Of a stretch of 64,000 nt of DNA, positions 48,343 through 58,959 are shown piece by piece. This stretch comes from Pseudomonas viridiflava. GTDB lineage: Bacteria; Pseudomonadota; Gammaproteobacteria; Pseudomonadales; Pseudomonadaceae. How positions within the stretch are numbered: position 1 is the stretch's first letter; each line of letters opens with the position of its first letter. Under the pieces are notes generated by a model. That model ran no database searches and was not told the origin of the DNA. It saw only the letters and a list, made by a program, of their open reading frames with translations. Where the stretch lies: the NCBI RefSeq assembly GCF_003702045.1, contig NZ_RBTP01000076.1, forward strand, positions 120,257 through 184,256, written 5' to 3'. Made by a program: the position numbers and the translations under genes.

Positions 48343-49644
48343 TTATTGCAAAGTGTGTTGCTCGATGAACTCCAGCGGCTGCAATCCTTCGCGAGTCACC
48401 AGACGATTGAGTTCAACGCGCGGTATACGCACTGCCAGCAGACTTGAACCTTCCTCATCGTGCGTCTCGCTCTGTACGGCACCCAATTCGAAAAACTGGG
48501 CGCGCAATCGAGCCAGGCGCTGAGGCAGGCACAAGGTGCCGACAAACAAATCATTGCCCAACAGTTCGGCCACCGCCTGCTTGAGCAGGTCCAGCCCTCG
48601 ACCATCACGGGCAGACAACCAGACACGTTGCGGCTTGCCATCGGCATCGCGCTGTATCTGGGGCTCTACACCTTCGAGCAGATCGAGTTTGTTATAGACC
48701 TCAAGTATCGGCAAGCCCTCGGCCCCGATCTCGCCCAACACGGCCATTACTTGCTCGATCTGCGACATGCGATCCGGCTCGTGGGAGTCGATGACATGCA
48801 GCAGCAAATCGGAGTTGCTCGATTCTTCAAGCGTGGCACGGAAGGCTTCGACCAGTTTGTGCGGCAGGTGGCGAATGAAGCCCACCGTGTCGGCCAGCAC
48901 GATGGGACCCAGATCGTCGAGTTGCAGTCGACGCAGGGTCGGGTCCAGCGTGGCAAACAGCTGGTCGGCTGCAAAAACGTCCGAATCGGTCACGGCATTG
49001 AACAGCGTCGACTTGCCGGCGTTGGTGTAGCCCACCAGCGATACCGAAGGAATGTCCGCACGGCGGCGACCACGACGGGCCTGATCACGCTGGCTGCGAA
49101 CCTTTTCCAGGCGACCCTTGATCTGCCGCAGGCGGACCCTGAGCAGGCGACGGTCGGTTTCGAGCTGGGTTTCACCCGGACCACGCAAACCAATCCCGCC
49201 TTTCTGGCGTTCAAGGTGCGTCCAGCCACGTACCAGACGCGTACTCATGTGCTCAAGCTGGGCCAGTTCGACCTGCAGCTTGCCTTCATGGGTACGCGCG
49301 CGCTGGGCAAAGATGTCGAGAATCAGACCGGTGCGGTCAAGCACGCGACACTCGAACGCACGTTCGAGGTTACGTTCCTGGCTGGGCGTGAGGGTGTGAT
49401 TGAAGATCACGATGTCAGCCTGCTCGGCCTTGACCTGGTCGCGAAGTTCCTCGACCTTGCCAGAGCCAATCAGGTATTTGGCAGATGGCCGATGACGTGG
49501 CACGTTGATAAACGCGACGGTATCAGCACCCGCCGATATGGCCAGCTCCTGAAACTCCTGCGGATCTTCGCGCGCCTCAGGGTCCTGACCATCCAGATGA
49601 ACGAGTATCGCTCGTTCACCACCACTGTGGCGCTCAAAGAACAA
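48343..49644 (-). CDS. hflX: GTPase HflX
   Basis: This 433-residue ribosome-associated GTPase has an N-terminal HflX domain (about 1-185, with RTGLILDIFAQRARTHEGKLQVELAQL in parts) with a coiled coil. The G domain has G1 VGYTNAGKSTLFN, G3 LADTVGFIRHLPH and G4 NKLD. It has a C-terminal extension to residue 433. HflX splits stalled or heat-damaged 70S ribosomes in studied bacteria. hfq lies 12 bases upstream, as in the classical hfq-hflX-hflK-hflC order. Confidence 0.96.
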   Translation of the reverse strand: MFFERHSGGERAILVHLDGQDPEAREDPQEFQELAISAGADTVAFINVPRHRPSAKYLIGSGKVEELRDQVKAEQADIVIFNHTLTPSQERNLERAFECRVLDRTGLILDIFAQRARTHEGKLQVELAQLEHMSTRLVRGWTHLERQKGGIGLRGPGETQLETDRRLLRVRLRQIKGRLEKVRSQRDQARRGRRRADIPSVSLVGYTNAGKSTLFNAVTDSDVFAADQLFATLDPTLRRLQLDDLGPIVLADTVGFIRHLPHKLVEAFRATLEESSNSDLLLHVIDSHEPDRMSQIEQVMAVLGEIGAEGLPILEVYNKLDLLEGVEPQIQRDADGKPQRVWLSARDGRGLDLLKQAVAELLGNDLFVGTLCLPQRLARLRAQFFELGAVQSETHDEEGSSLLAVRIPRVELNRLVTREGLQPLEFIEQHTLQ

Positions 49645-49656
49645 GGCAGACTCCTA

Positions 49657-49917
49657 TCAGGCGTTACCTGGCTCGGCATCGCCGCCATCAGCGTCGGTAG
49701 CGCTAGGCAGACGAATCGGACGAACCGATACGACGGTGGAAATGGCGTGCTTGTAAACCATCTGGCTGACAGTATTTTTCAGCAAAATGACGAACTGGTC
49801 GAAAGACTCGATCGTGCCCTGCAGCTTGATACCGTTGACCAGGTAGATCGATACCCCGACCTTCTCTTTACGCAAGGTATTCAAGTAAGGGTCTTGTAGC
49901 GAATGCCCTTTTGACAT
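49657..49917 (-). CDS. hfq: RNA chaperone Hfq
   Basis: This 86-residue protein starts at [20 protein letters not shown]; a longer frame to 49977 lacks support. The Sm1 motif ([21 protein letters not shown]) and Sm2 motif ([13 protein letters not shown]) are complete, including Gln8, Phe42, Tyr55 and His57-type RNA contacts. The short C-tail ([18 protein letters not shown]) is acidic. It forms hexamers that pair small RNAs with mRNAs and, in Pseudomonas, works with Crc on carbon catabolite repression. It sits 90 bases after miaA. Confidence 0.98.
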   Translation of the reverse strand: MSKGHSLQDPYLNTLRKEKVGVSIYLVNGIKLQGTIESFDQFVILLKNTVSQMVYKHAISTVVSVRPIRLPSATDADGGDAEPGNA

Positions 49918-50007
49918 GTGCCGCACTCCTTTAAGGATCAATAATAATAAATCGAATTCGATTGGCTGACCGGCCACCCCCCAAGGATAGACGGCTATTG
50001 CAAGGAC

Positions 50008-50979
50008 TCAGCCCAATATGGAGGCCGATCCCAAGTATTTCAAGGCGCGTGGCAGATTGTCGCAAGACAGGCTGTCCAGCCAGTGTAAATTCTCCCAGCT
50101 GCGTAGCCAGGTGAATTGCCGCTTGGCCAGTTGCCGCGTTGCAATGATGCCGCGCTCCTGCATTTCATCCCGTGTCAGCTTTCCATCCAGGTGATCCCAG
50201 ACCTGGCGATAACCGACGGCTCGTATCGATGGCAAACCTGAATGCAGGTCGCCCCGTGAGCGCAATGCCAGTACTTCGTCCAGAAACCCTTGGTCCAGCA
50301 TTTGCAAAAATCGTAGTGCGATGCGGTCATGCAGCACCTTGCGATCAGCCGGAGCTATCGCAAGACTGGCGACAGTATAGGGCAATTGCTGACGCCCTGA
50401 TGCGGCTGCTTCGGTACTTTGCGCAGTTTGTTGCTCGCGATGTGCAGTCATGCTCATCCCGCTGACCTGGTAGACCTCCAGCGCACGTATCAAGCGTTGC
50501 GGGTCGTTGGGGTGAATACGGGCCGCCGACACCGGGTCGACCACCGCCAATCGATCATGCAAGGCCTGCCAGCCATGCGCCAGAGCGTCGGCATCCAGCT
50601 GCGCCCGAACCTGCGCATCGGCCGCTGGCATATCCGCCAGTCCGTCCAATAGAGCCTTGAAATACAACATAGTGCCGCCGACCAGCAAAGGAATATTTCC
50701 CCGGGCGGTGATTTCAGCCATCGCGGCCAGGGCATCGGCGCGAAAATCGGCGGCCGAGTAGCTCTGCGATGGGTCAAGAATGTCGATGAGGCGATGCGGA
50801 AACTCAGCCAGTTGCGCCTTCGAAGGCTTGGCGGTACCGATGTCCATGTCACGATAGACCAGCGCCGAATCGACGCTGATCAGTTCGCAGGGCAGCACCT
50901 TGGTCAGCTCGATGGCAAGGTCGGTCTTGCCCGCCGCGGTTGGCCCCATGAGAAAGATGGCCGGAGGTAAAGCATTCAT
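50008..50979 (-). CDS. miaA: tRNA dimethylallyltransferase MiaA
   Basis: This 323-residue enzyme adds a dimethylallyl group to N6 of A37 in tRNAs reading UNN codons. It has P-loop [17 protein letters not shown] at about residues 11-27, the [18 protein letters not shown] motif and the RLIDILDP segment. The insertion domain is near 120-195, and the tRNA-binding [11 protein letters not shown] and [16 protein letters not shown] follow. The stop of mutL abuts its start with no gap, so translation is probably coupled. Confidence 0.97.
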   Translation of the reverse strand: MNALPPAIFLMGPTAAGKTDLAIELTKVLPCELISVDSALVYRDMDIGTAKPSKAQLAEFPHRLIDILDPSQSYSAADFRADALAAMAEITARGNIPLLVGGTMLYFKALLDGLADMPAADAQVRAQLDADALAHGWQALHDRLAVVDPVSAARIHPNDPQRLIRALEVYQVSGMSMTAHREQQTAQSTEAAASGRQQLPYTVASLAIAPADRKVLHDRIALRFLQMLDQGFLDEVLALRSRGDLHSGLPSIRAVGYRQVWDHLDGKLTRDEMQERGIIATRQLAKRQFTWLRSWENLHWLDSLSCDNLPRALKYLGSASILG

Positions 50980-52950
50980 TCATTGACCGCGCAGGAATAA
51001 TTTATCCAGGTCGTTGAGACCCATCTGGGTCCAGGTAGGACGCCCATGATTGCATTGCCCGCTACGCTCGGTGTTTTCCATGTCGCGCAACAGTCCGTTC
51101 ATTTCAGGAATCGCCAGACGACGATTGGCCCGGATGGCACCGTGGCAGGCCATTGTGCCCAGCAACTCGTTCATGTGCGCCTGCACGCGGTCGCTGGTGC
51201 CGTATTCCATCAGGTCTGCCAGTACATCACTGACCAGACGGTTCGCCTCGGCCTGCTTGAGCAAGGCAGGGATCTGCCTGATCGCCAACGTCTCGGGGCC
51301 AAGGCGTTGCAGTTCGAAGCCCAGACGCTGGAACGTCGCCAAGTGCTCTTCGGCACAATCCGCCTCACGCTGACTGACCGCGATGGACTCGGGAACCAGC
51401 AATGGCTGGCCACTCAAGCCCTCATTGGCCATCGCAATTTTCAGACGCTCGTACATGATCCGCTCATGGGCGGCGTGCATGTCCACCAGCACCAGCCCGT
51501 GGGCGTTTTCAGCCAGAATATAAATGCCTTTGAGCTGCGCCAAGGCATAACCCAACGGCGGAATGTCGGCGGGCGATTCAGGCAACGACGCAGGCGTAGC
51601 ACCCGGCAGCGGCGCGAAAAATTCGCGATACGCACTTTGCACTTCGGCCACCGGCGCACCCGCCGAGGTTGGCCGTGGTGTGTATTGATACTGATAGCCG
51701 CCACCCGAGCCCGAGCCCGAGCCAGCGGGGCGCGCGTAGGTTTCACCCTGCGGCTGCTCAAGCACGTTATTGGCCAGACGCATCTCGCCCTGCGGTCCGA
51801 ACTCCCCGGCTTCAGGACCTGTCGGACGTACGACCGCCGTCACCGGCGCACTGCCGGACAACTGGTCTTCCGGGCGGACATCGCCGAGCGCTCGATGCAA
51901 GGTGCCATAGAGGAAGTCATGCACGTTGCGACCGTCACGAAAGCGCACTTCGTGCTTCGTCGGGTGAACGTTGACGTCCACGGCCGCCGGGTCGACCTCG
52001 AAAAACAGCACGAAGGTCGGATGACGACCATTGAACAGCACGTCGCGATACGCTTGGCGCACCGCATGGGCAACCAGCTTGTCGCGCACCGCACGGCCGT
52101 TCACGAAAAAATATTGCAAATCGGCCTGACTACGCGAGAACGTCGGCAACCCGACCCAGCCCCACAGGTGCAGGCCATTTCGCTCAATCTCGATCGGCAA
52201 GGCCTGCTCAAGAAAACCCGGCCCGCAAATGGCCGAAACGCGACGCGCTCTGGCAGTGTCGTCATGGGCTTCATGCAGGCTGAGTATCGTCTTGCCGTTG
52301 TGGCGCAAATGGAAGGCCACGTCGAAACGCGCCAGCGCCATGCGCTTGATCACTTCCTGCAAGTGATCGAACTCGGTCTTTTCAGCCTTGAGAAACTTGC
52401 GCCGCGCGGGCGTGTTGAAGAACAGATCACGCACTTCCACGGACGTACCGACCGGGTGCGCAGCAGGCTGCACCCGTGGCGCCATGTCGCGGCCTTCGGT
52501 TTCGACCTGCCACGCCTGATCGGCATCGCGGGTGCGGGACGTCAGGGTGAGACGTGCAACCGAGCTGATCGAGGCCAGCGCCTCCCCGCGAAAGCCCAGG
52601 CTCATGACGCGTTCAAGGTCTTCCAGATCGCGAATCTTGCTCGTGGCATGACGCGCCAGCGCCAGCGGCAGGTCGTCGGATGAAATACCGCTGCCATCGT
52701 CGCGTACTTTCAGCAGTTTGATTCCCGCCTGTTCGACGTCGACATCGATACGCCGCGCACCGGAATCCAGGCTGTTTTCCAGCAACTCCTTGATCACCGA
52801 CGCGGGACGCTCGACCACCTCGCCTGCGGCGATCTGGTTGGCCAGCCGCGGGCTGAGCAACTCGATGCGAGCGGCGTTCAGGATGGCCTGCTCGACCTGC
52901 GGCTCAACGCCTTCGAGCGGAAGGTCGCTGCTGACGGCTTCATCATTCAT
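50980..52950 (-). CDS. mutL: DNA mismatch repair protein MutL (endonuclease type)
   Basis: This 656-residue protein has a GHKL ATPase at the N-terminus: [25 protein letters not shown] and [13 protein letters not shown] transducer domain runs to about residue 355, then comes a Pro/Gly-rich linker with a (SG)n-like stretch near 418. The C-terminal domain carries [12 protein letters not shown], matching the metal-binding endonuclease motif DMHAxxExxxxE, so it should nick DNA itself (Pseudomonas lacks MutH). About 30 residues precede the usual MutL start ([19 protein letters not shown]). The ATG overlaps the amiB stop by 4 bases, which supports this start. Confidence 0.96.
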   Translation of the reverse strand: MNDEAVSSDLPLEGVEPQVEQAILNAARIELLSPRLANQIAAGEVVERPASVIKELLENSLDSGARRIDVDVEQAGIKLLKVRDDGSGISSDDLPLALARHATSKIRDLEDLERVMSLGFRGEALASISSVARLTLTSRTRDADQAWQVETEGRDMAPRVQPAAHPVGTSVEVRDLFFNTPARRKFLKAEKTEFDHLQEVIKRMALARFDVAFHLRHNGKTILSLHEAHDDTARARRVSAICGPGFLEQALPIEIERNGLHLWGWVGLPTFSRSQADLQYFFVNGRAVRDKLVAHAVRQAYRDVLFNGRHPTFVLFFEVDPAAVDVNVHPTKHEVRFRDGRNVHDFLYGTLHRALGDVRPEDQLSGSAPVTAVVRPTGPEAGEFGPQGEMRLANNVLEQPQGETYARPAGSGSGSGGGYQYQYTPRPTSAGAPVAEVQSAYREFFAPLPGATPASLPESPADIPPLGYALAQLKGIYILAENAHGLVLVDMHAAHERIMYERLKIAMANEGLSGQPLLVPESIAVSQREADCAEEHLATFQRLGFELQRLGPETLAIRQIPALLKQAEANRLVSDVLADLMEYGTSDRVQAHMNELLGTMACHGAIRANRRLAIPEMNGLLRDMENTERSGQCNHGRPTWTQMGLNDLDKLFLRGQ

Positions 52951-54383
52951 GGCTGTGTGGCAACCTCGGCGCTTGGAATTCGCAGGTCCTGACCGATTTT
53001 CAACTCATCGGTTTTCAAGGCATTGGCACTGCGCAGTGTTGCGATGTTCATGTCGTAACGCGCTGCCAGCATGGCCAGTGTCTCGCCGGAACGTACGACG
53101 TGGTTGCGCGGGCCTTGGGCCAGCTTGCCGTTGTCACGCAGCCAGGCGATGTAAGTGCCCTGCGGCGGGTTTTGCTGGAAGAACTGCTTCACGCCAGAAT
53201 TGATCGAACGCGCCAGCGCTTGCTGGTGCGAGGTCGAACTTAGCTTGTTGGCTTCATTGGCGTTGGAGATAAAACCGGTTTCCACCAGAATCGACGGGAT
53301 GTCTGGCGACTTGAGCACCATGAAACCGGCCTGTTCGACGCGGGACTTGTGCAGCGAGGTGACCCGACCAATATTGCTCAGGACCTTTTGGCCAACGTTC
53401 AGGCTCGACGACAGCGATGCGGTCATAGACAGGTCCAGCAGCACACCCGCAAGCATGCGGTCCTTATCGTCCAGGCTTACCGCTCCGGCACCACCGATCA
53501 GGTCGGAGCGGTTTTCGCTGTCCGCCAGCCAGCGTGCAGTTTCAGACGTTGCGCCACGATCAGACAGTGCAAACACCGAAGCGCCAAAGGCCGCCGTGGA
53601 CGGCGCGGCGTCGGCATGAATGGACACAAACAGGTCGGCCCCTTTGGAGCGGGCAATCTCGGTACGTTTTCGCAGCGGAATAAAGTAGTCGCCGGTCCGT
53701 GTCAGTTCGGCGCGGTAGCCTTTTTCGGCATTGATCTGGCGTTGCAGCTCACGCGCAATCGACAGCACCACGTTCTTCTCTTTCTCACCACCCCTGCCGG
53801 AAGCGCCAGGGTCTTCCCCGCCGTGACCGGCGTCGATCACGATCACGATATCGCGCTTGCCGTTGGGCACCGGCGTCAGTTTCACCTCAGGCTTGGACGG
53901 GCTGATCGGAACCGCTGGCGCCGTGTTCGCAGGGGTATCTGCGATGGTCGGTGCAGGTGTGGGGTTGGCATCGGCTGCGTTGTCGAACAGGTCGACCACC
54001 AGACGATTGCCGTACTGCTGGTTCGGCGCCAGGGTGAAGCTCTTGGGCGTCACAGCCTTCTTCAGGTCGATGACTACGCGCAAATCGGTCGCGGTGCGCT
54101 GCGCAGAACGCATGCTGGTGATCGGCGTATTGGCAGTCGAGACATTGAGCGGTCCGCCCAGCGTCGCGCCATTGATGTCGATCACCAGTCGATCAGGCGA
54201 AGTCAGGGTAAACACGCTGTGCTGGACAGGTCCTGAGAGGTCGAACACCAGTCGAGTGTTATCCGGCGCTCGCCATAAGCGGACACTTCGTACTTGCGTA
54301 GCGGCCAGCGCTTCGACAGCCAAGGCCATCAACAGCAGACCTACTACAGTAACCAGCGCGCGCATGCGCATACCTAACCCCAT
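52947..54383 (-). CDS. amiB: N-acetylmuramoyl-L-alanine amidase AmiB
   Basis: This is about 478 residues from [15 protein letters not shown]; an ATG at 54416 is possible, but the signal peptide is cleanest from here. The signal (about 1-28, cleaved near EALA) leads to an AMIN domain (about 30-130, septum targeting). A linker rich in Pro/Thr/Ala follows, then amidase_3 (about 185-410) with zinc ligands in [20 protein letters not shown] and ETGFISN, and a C-terminal LysM domain ([18 protein letters not shown]). It cleaves septal peptidoglycan crosslinks in the periplasm under NlpD/EnvC-type activation. Two bases separate it from tsaE. Confidence 0.95.
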   Translation of the reverse strand: MGLGMRMRALVTVVGLLLMALAVEALAATQVRSVRLWRAPDNTRLVFDLSGPVQHSVFTLTSPDRLVIDINGATLGGPLNVSTANTPITSMRSAQRTATDLRVVIDLKKAVTPKSFTLAPNQQYGNRLVVDLFDNAADANPTPAPTIADTPANTAPAVPISPSKPEVKLTPVPNGKRDIVIVIDAGHGGEDPGASGRGGEKEKNVVLSIARELQRQINAEKGYRAELTRTGDYFIPLRKRTEIARSKGADLFVSIHADAAPSTAAFGASVFALSDRGATSETARWLADSENRSDLIGGAGAVSLDDKDRMLAGVLLDLSMTASLSSSLNVGQKVLSNIGRVTSLHKSRVEQAGFMVLKSPDIPSILVETGFISNANEANKLSSTSHQQALARSINSGVKQFFQQNPPQGTYIAWLRDNGKLAQGPRNHVVRSGETLAMLAARYDMNIATLRSANALKTDELKIGQDLRIPSAEVATQP

Positions 54384-54385
54384 AT

Positions 54386-54856
54386 CTATTTGAATTCCAA
54401 AGCCAAAGTGGCACACCAGCGTTCGCCACGCGAACCCGTGGGGCTCAATATCACGGAACGACCTTCTCCGTGCGGCCCAATGGTAATGGTCAGGTCAGGC
54501 TTTGGCAAAAAGCCTGCACCACGCTGGGGCCATTCGATGAGACAAAGTGAGTCACCGTCGAAGTAATCGCGCACGCCCAAGAACTCCAGTTCTTCAGGAT
54601 CGACCAGACGATAGAGGTCAAAGTGAAAGACCTTGATAGCCCCTATCTCGTAGGGCTCGACGAGCGTGAACGTAGGGCTCTTGACGGCACCCGCGTGCCC
54701 GAAACCACGAATCAATCCCCTTGAAAGCGTGGTTTTTCCCGCACCCAGATCGCCCTCCAGAAAAATGACGCCGACGCCCTCGCAGGCCTGCGCAAGGCGT
54801 GCACCGAAAGCCATCATGGCCTCTTCGCCGATCAGATGCAGCGTTAAATCAGACAC
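54386..54856 (-). CDS. tsaE: tRNA threonylcarbamoyladenosine ATPase TsaE
   Basis: The GTG start at 54856 gives a 156-residue protein (SDLTLHLIGEEAMMAFGARL). It has P-loop EGDLGAGKTTLSRGL at about residues 36-50, SPTFTLVEPYE, HFDLYRLVDPEELEFLG and the LIEWPQRG motif. TsaE drives the TsaBD cycle that makes t6A37 in ANN-reading tRNAs. An in-frame ATG far upstream (54961) lies within nnr and is not used. The start overlaps the nnr stop by 13 bases, the usual Pseudomonas arrangement. Confidence 0.93.
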   Translation of the reverse strand: MSDLTLHLIGEEAMMAFGARLAQACEGVGVIFLEGDLGAGKTTLSRGLIRGFGHAGAVKSPTFTLVEPYEIGAIKVFHFDLYRLVDPEELEFLGVRDYFDGDSLCLIEWPQRGAGFLPKPDLTITIGPHGEGRSVILSPTGSRGERWCATLALEFK

Positions 54857-56334
54857 GGTTTCAGCGCCTCCAGTAACTGACGAATGGTGGGAATAATATC
54901 GCTTGCCGCCATGCCGCGCCCCGACGCGCCCACCTGCTGGCCAGCGCTGGCGTGCAACCATACCGCCAGACAGGCCGCATCGAAGGCGTTCATGTGCTGA
55001 GCCATTAACGCGCCGATCAATCCGGCCAGCACATCACCAAGACCTGCAGTTGCCATCGCCGGATGGCCTTGATCGCACAACGCCATTCGCCCGTCGGCAC
55101 TGGCCACCAGACTGCCCGAGCCTTTGAGTACGCACACGGCATTGAATTTGCGCGCCAGCGCCTGAGCCGCAGCAGCCCGGTCGGACTGGACTTCCTGAGT
55201 GCTGATACCCAATAAACGCGCAGCCTCACCCGGATGGGGCGTGATGACGCTGTTCTCAGGCAGAACCACCTGCCCGGTCGCCAGTCGATTCAGCGCATCG
55301 GCGTCCCAGACCTGAGGCCGGTCCGCATTGGCCGCTGCCGAGAGCAGGCTGCGTCCCCAGCTGTGCTGCCCCAGACCTGGCCCCACCACCAGAACGCTGG
55401 CGGCTTCGATCAGTGGCATGAGCTGGTTGGCCGAGCCGATTCCAGCGCTCATGATTTCAGGCATGCGTGTCAGTGCGGCGGGCACATGCTCGGCGCGGGT
55501 CGCCAGCGTGACCATGCCCGCCCCGCTGCGCAGCGCGCTTTCGGCGCTTAATAAAGCTGCGCCACCGAAACCCTGATCACCGCCGATGACCAGCACCCGG
55601 CCGAACATGCCTTTATGCGCCGTGCGCGGACGCGACGCCAGGACAGGCAGGCTGGTTGCACCGAGTCTGATCGCGGTCAGCGGAGCGTCAGCAACAATGG
55701 CTTTGTCAGCCTGTAGGTCATCGAACATCAGTTGCCCGATCAAATCGGGCGCATCGCCGGTCAGCAAGCCCATCTTCAGACCGATGAATGTCACAGTGAG
55801 GTCGGCACGAACGGCGACGCCCAGGCAATGCCCGGTATCAGCGCACAGCCCCGATGGAATATCCACTGCGGCCACCGGCAGACCACTGGCATTGATGGTC
55901 TTGATCACCGACAGATAAGGCTCACGCACATCACCCTTCAGCCCAGTGCCCAATAAGGCATCCACGACGATACCGGCCAGAGGCTGGTCAGCCCAAGGCT
56001 GGATGTTCACACCCGCCGCCGCGGCATACGCCCGTGCGGCATCGCCTTTCAATGCAGCCGGGTCCCCGACGGCCAGCACCCGCACCTGCCAGCCGGTTTT
56101 GTGCGCCAGAGAGGCCACCAGAAAACCGTCGCCAGCATTGTTGCCATGCCCCGTTAGCACCGTCAGCTCACTCGCTTCCGGCCAACGCCTGCGGATCGCC
56201 CGCCATGTCGCATGGGCAGCACGCTGCATCAATTCGAAGCCTGGCGTGCCGGCGGCAATCAGACGAGCGTCGAGGTCGCGGACCTGCGCAGCACTGTACA
56301 GCGCGTCGGGTAAAACGGATTTCGTGTCTAACAT
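54844..56334 (-). CDS. nnr: Bifunctional NAD(P)H-hydrate epimerase/dehydratase
   Basis: This 496-residue fusion has an N-terminal YjeF epimerase domain (about 1-225, LTGHGNNAGDGFLVASLA, VDALLGTGLKGDVREP and AVDIPSGLCADTG) and a C-terminal ADP-dependent dehydratase domain (about 235-496). The latter has VIGGDQGFGGAALLSAESALRSGAG in parts, TPHPGEAARLLG, LKGSGSLVAS and TAGLGDVLAGLIGALMAQ. It repairs hydrated NADH/NADPH. It is divergent from queG across 63 bases and leads the long minus-strand gene run. Confidence 0.95.
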   Translation of the reverse strand: MLDTKSVLPDALYSAAQVRDLDARLIAAGTPGFELMQRAAHATWRAIRRRWPEASELTVLTGHGNNAGDGFLVASLAHKTGWQVRVLAVGDPAALKGDAARAYAAAAGVNIQPWADQPLAGIVVDALLGTGLKGDVREPYLSVIKTINASGLPVAAVDIPSGLCADTGHCLGVAVRADLTVTFIGLKMGLLTGDAPDLIGQLMFDDLQADKAIVADAPLTAIRLGATSLPVLASRPRTAHKGMFGRVLVIGGDQGFGGAALLSAESALRSGAGMVTLATRAEHVPAALTRMPEIMSAGIGSANQLMPLIEAASVLVVGPGLGQHSWGRSLLSAAANADRPQVWDADALNRLATGQVVLPENSVITPHPGEAARLLGISTQEVQSDRAAAAQALARKFNAVCVLKGSGSLVASADGRMALCDQGHPAMATAGLGDVLAGLIGALMAQHMNAFDAACLAVWLHASAGQQVGASGRGMAASDIIPTIRQLLEALKPCLI

Positions 56335-56397
56335 GCGTCTCTAGGCTCCGATGTCTGGCAGAATTATACGCACCTTGGTTCTGGTTTCTCTCTGCGC

Positions 56398-57477
56398 ATG
56401 TCCGCTATTACTGCTGAACGTCCCACTTCTGACGACCTCGTCACCCTTGCGCAATCGATCAAGGCATGGGGCCGTGAGCTTGGCTTTCAGGAAGTCGGAA
56501 TAGCAGGGCTGGACCTCGCCGAGCACGAGCAGCATTTGCAACGCTGGCTCGACGCGGGCTATCACGGCGAAATGGACTATATGGCAGCCCACGGCAGCAA
56601 ACGTTCCCATCCGGACGAGCTGGTGCCGGGAACGCTACGGGTAGTATCGCTGCGTATGGATTATCTGCCAGGCGACACCGAGATGACCCACCGCCTGACC
56701 GAGCCGGAAAAAGCCTACGTGTCGCGTTACGCACTGGGCCGCGACTACCACAAGCTGATTCGCAAACGCTTGCAGCAGTTGGCTGATCGCATCCAGCAGG
56801 CTATTGGCCCCTTCGGGTTCAGAGCGTTCGTCGACAGCGCGCCCGTTCTGGAAAAAGCCATCGCCGAAAAAGCCGGGCTGGGCTGGATCGGCAAGAATAC
56901 GCTGGTGCTCAATCGTAAGGCGGGCAGTTTCTTTTTTCTGGGAGAGCTGTTCGTTGACATCCCGCTGCCCGTCGATGCACCCCACGCGACCGAGCATTGC
57001 GGACGCTGCACAGCCTGCCTCGATATCTGCCCGACAGCGGCCTTTGTAGGCCCTTACGTGCTGGATGCGCGACGCTGTATTTCCTACCTGACCATCGAAC
57101 TGAAGACCGCCATTCCCGAAGAGCTGCGGCCTTTGATTGGGAATCGGGTGTTCGGTTGCGATGACTGTCAGATCGTCTGTCCCTGGAACCGCTTCGCCCG
57201 CCCGACCGACCAGAGCGATTTTCAGCCACGCCACAACCTGGACAACGCCGCACTGGCCGAGCTATTTCTCTGGGACGAAGACACCTTTCTCAGCCGTACC
57301 GAAGGCTCCCCCCTGCGCCGTGCCGGGTACGAGCGCTGGCTGCGTAATCTTGCAGTTGGACTCGGTAACGCGCCCTCGACCATTCCGGTGATCGAAGCAC
57401 TGCAAGCTCGAAGCGAGTATCCATCAGAAATGGTCAGGGAGCATGTGGAGTGGGCGCTGGGCAGGCATGGCCGTTAA
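56398..57477 (+). CDS. queG: Epoxyqueuosine reductase QueG
   Basis: This 359-residue cobalamin-dependent iron-sulfur enzyme catalyses the last step of queuosine formation in tRNA. The N-terminal catalytic part includes GYHGEMDYMAAHG and YALGRDYHKLIRKRLQQL. Two 4Fe-4S clusters are indicated by CGRCTACLDICPTAAF and CDDCQIVCPWNRF. The C-terminal HEAT-like repeat follows (RRAGYERWLRNLAVGLGNA). No strong ribosome binding site is seen before the ATG. A REP element follows the gene. Confidence 0.95.
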   Translation: MSAITAERPTSDDLVTLAQSIKAWGRELGFQEVGIAGLDLAEHEQHLQRWLDAGYHGEMDYMAAHGSKRSHPDELVPGTLRVVSLRMDYLPGDTEMTHRLTEPEKAYVSRYALGRDYHKLIRKRLQQLADRIQQAIGPFGFRAFVDSAPVLEKAIAEKAGLGWIGKNTLVLNRKAGSFFFLGELFVDIPLPVDAPHATEHCGRCTACLDICPTAAFVGPYVLDARRCISYLTIELKTAIPEELRPLIGNRVFGCDDCQIVCPWNRFARPTDQSDFQPRHNLDNAALAELFLWDEDTFLSRTEGSPLRRAGYERWLRNLAVGLGNAPSTIPVIEALQARSEYPSEMVREHVEWALGRHGR

Positions 57478-57500
57478 ACGCCGCCGCCTCCCTGCGATCC

Positions 57501-57605
57501 GTGGGAGCGGACTTGTCCGCGAAAAAGCCGGCACATCTGACGCACAGGCAGTGGCTGAAATACTGCATTCGCGGACAAACGGAACGCCGCCCGGTCCGCT
57601 CCCAC
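57501..57605. repeat. Composite REP element (second family)
   Basis: GTGGGAGCGGACTTGTCCGCGAA, a spacer of about 45 bases, then TTCGCGGACAA and GGTCCGCTCCCAC. It is a second copy of the element at 22465-22576, with a near-identical right arm but an unrelated centre. Confidence 0.8.
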
Positions 57606-57701
57606 GACGCCCTGCGATTGCTGGGCTACAGCGCTACGTCGAAGCCGTAGTGGGCCCCCCACGGTATCTGCACTCACCACTCGCCTCCCGGGCTCATCAG
57701 A

Positions 57702-58313
57702 TCAAGGCTCATCCTTGTAAACGAACTTGGGCATTTCCCAGTGGAACCGAATCGCCAGCAGGCGCAGCAGCAATCCCCCGAACAGCGTGATCAGCACGCT
57801 TTGCTCGGCTGGCAGTTCCAGATACCCGCACAACAGAAAGCACCACGCCGCCAGGAATGACACGCTGGCGTACAACTCGCGGCGGAAGATCAATGGGATG
57901 TCGTTGCAGAAAATGTCCCGCAGGATGCCGCCAAAGACGCCGGTGATCACGCCGCACACCGAGGCGATCAGCATGCCGTGCCCGGCCTCCAGCGCAGTCA
58001 TGCAGCCGATCAGGGTGAAAGCCACCAGCCCCAGCGCATCGAGCACCAGAAACAGCGAGCGCAGGTGGCGCATCAGCGGAGCGATAAAGATCGTCACCAG
58101 CGCCGCAATGCTGGTCAGCACCAGGTATTCCGGGTGCTTGACCCACGTCAGCGGGTAATGACCGATCAGTACGTCACGCACCGATCCGCCACCCAGCGCC
58201 GTGACGCAAGCAATCAGCACAACGCCGAACCAGTCCATGCCGCGTCGCCCGGCCGACAGCGCGCCGGTCATGGCTTCAGCAGTGATGGCAATCAGATAAA
58301 GCATCAGCAACAT
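57702..58313 (-). CDS. TRIC-type (UPF0126) membrane channel protein
   Basis: This 203-residue protein has seven hydrophobic helices in two repeats. Each repeat carries a Gly-rich turn followed by R-D: GGGSVRDVLIGHYPLTWV and GGILRDIFCNDIPLIFRRELYAS. This is the signature of prokaryotic TRIC channels (YadS/UPF0126), which form trimeric cation pathways. Which ion is physiologically relevant in Pseudomonas is unknown. It stands alone between queG and orn, both of which point to or from other units. Confidence 0.88.
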   Translation of the reverse strand: MLLMLYLIAITAEAMTGALSAGRRGMDWFGVVLIACVTALGGGSVRDVLIGHYPLTWVKHPEYLVLTSIAALVTIFIAPLMRHLRSLFLVLDALGLVAFTLIGCMTALEAGHGMLIASVCGVITGVFGGILRDIFCNDIPLIFRRELYASVSFLAAWCFLLCGYLELPAEQSVLITLFGGLLLRLLAIRFHWEMPKFVYKDEP

Positions 58314-58425
58314 GGTGACGACTCGGCGACAAGGGCGCGCAGTTTAACCAGCGCCGTTGTGCGCCGAAAGGCTTATGCACTGAAAGAGGGCAGCGAAGGT
58401 TTGTTCGCTGCACGGACCTCACGAG

Positions 58426-58959
58426 TTACTTGATGAAGTGCTCGCGGTAAAAGCGCAGTTCGGCGATCGATTCGCGAATGTCGTCCAGCGCCAGGTGCGT
58501 GCTGCCCTTCTGGAACTTGAGGTTTGGCGACCAGCGCGCGGCCAGTTCCTTGAGCGTCGAGACGTCCAGGTTGCGATAGTGAAAGTAGTGTTCCAGGGTC
58601 GGCATGTGGCGATACAGGAAGCGACGATCCTGACAGATGCTGTTGCCGCAGATCGGCGAACTGCGCTCAGGCACCCATTGCATGATGAACGCCAGTGTCT
58701 GCGCTTCGGCGTCCGCCATCGTGACCGTGCTTTCACGCACGCGCTGGGTCAGGCCCGATCCGCCGTGCTGACGAGTATTCCACTCGTCCATCCGTGCCAG
58801 CGTTTCGTCGCTCTGATGGATGGCAAGCACAGGACCCTCAGCCAGCGTGTTCAGCTCGCTATCGGTGATGATCGTGGCCATTTCGATGATGACATCGGTA
58901 TCGGGGTCCAGACCGGTCATTTCCAGATCGATCCAAATCAGGTTCTGCTTGTTCTGCAT
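58426..58959 (-). CDS. orn: Oligoribonuclease
   Basis: This is 177 residues from [18 protein letters not shown]; longer frames upstream lie in the divergent rsgA leader. It is a DEDDh exonuclease with Asp/Glu in [12 protein letters not shown], the [14 protein letters not shown] segment and the C-terminal [14 protein letters not shown] with the DEDDh His/Asp. It hydrolyses 2-5 nt RNAs to mononucleotides, including pGpG, so it also ends c-di-GMP turnover. It diverges from rsgA with 108 bases between starts. Confidence 0.95.
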   Translation of the reverse strand: MQNKQNLIWIDLEMTGLDPDTDVIIEMATIITDSELNTLAEGPVLAIHQSDETLARMDEWNTRQHGGSGLTQRVRESTVTMADAEAQTLAFIMQWVPERSSPICGNSICQDRRFLYRHMPTLEHYFHYRNLDVSTLKELAARWSPNLKFQKGSTHLALDDIRESIAELRFYREHFIK

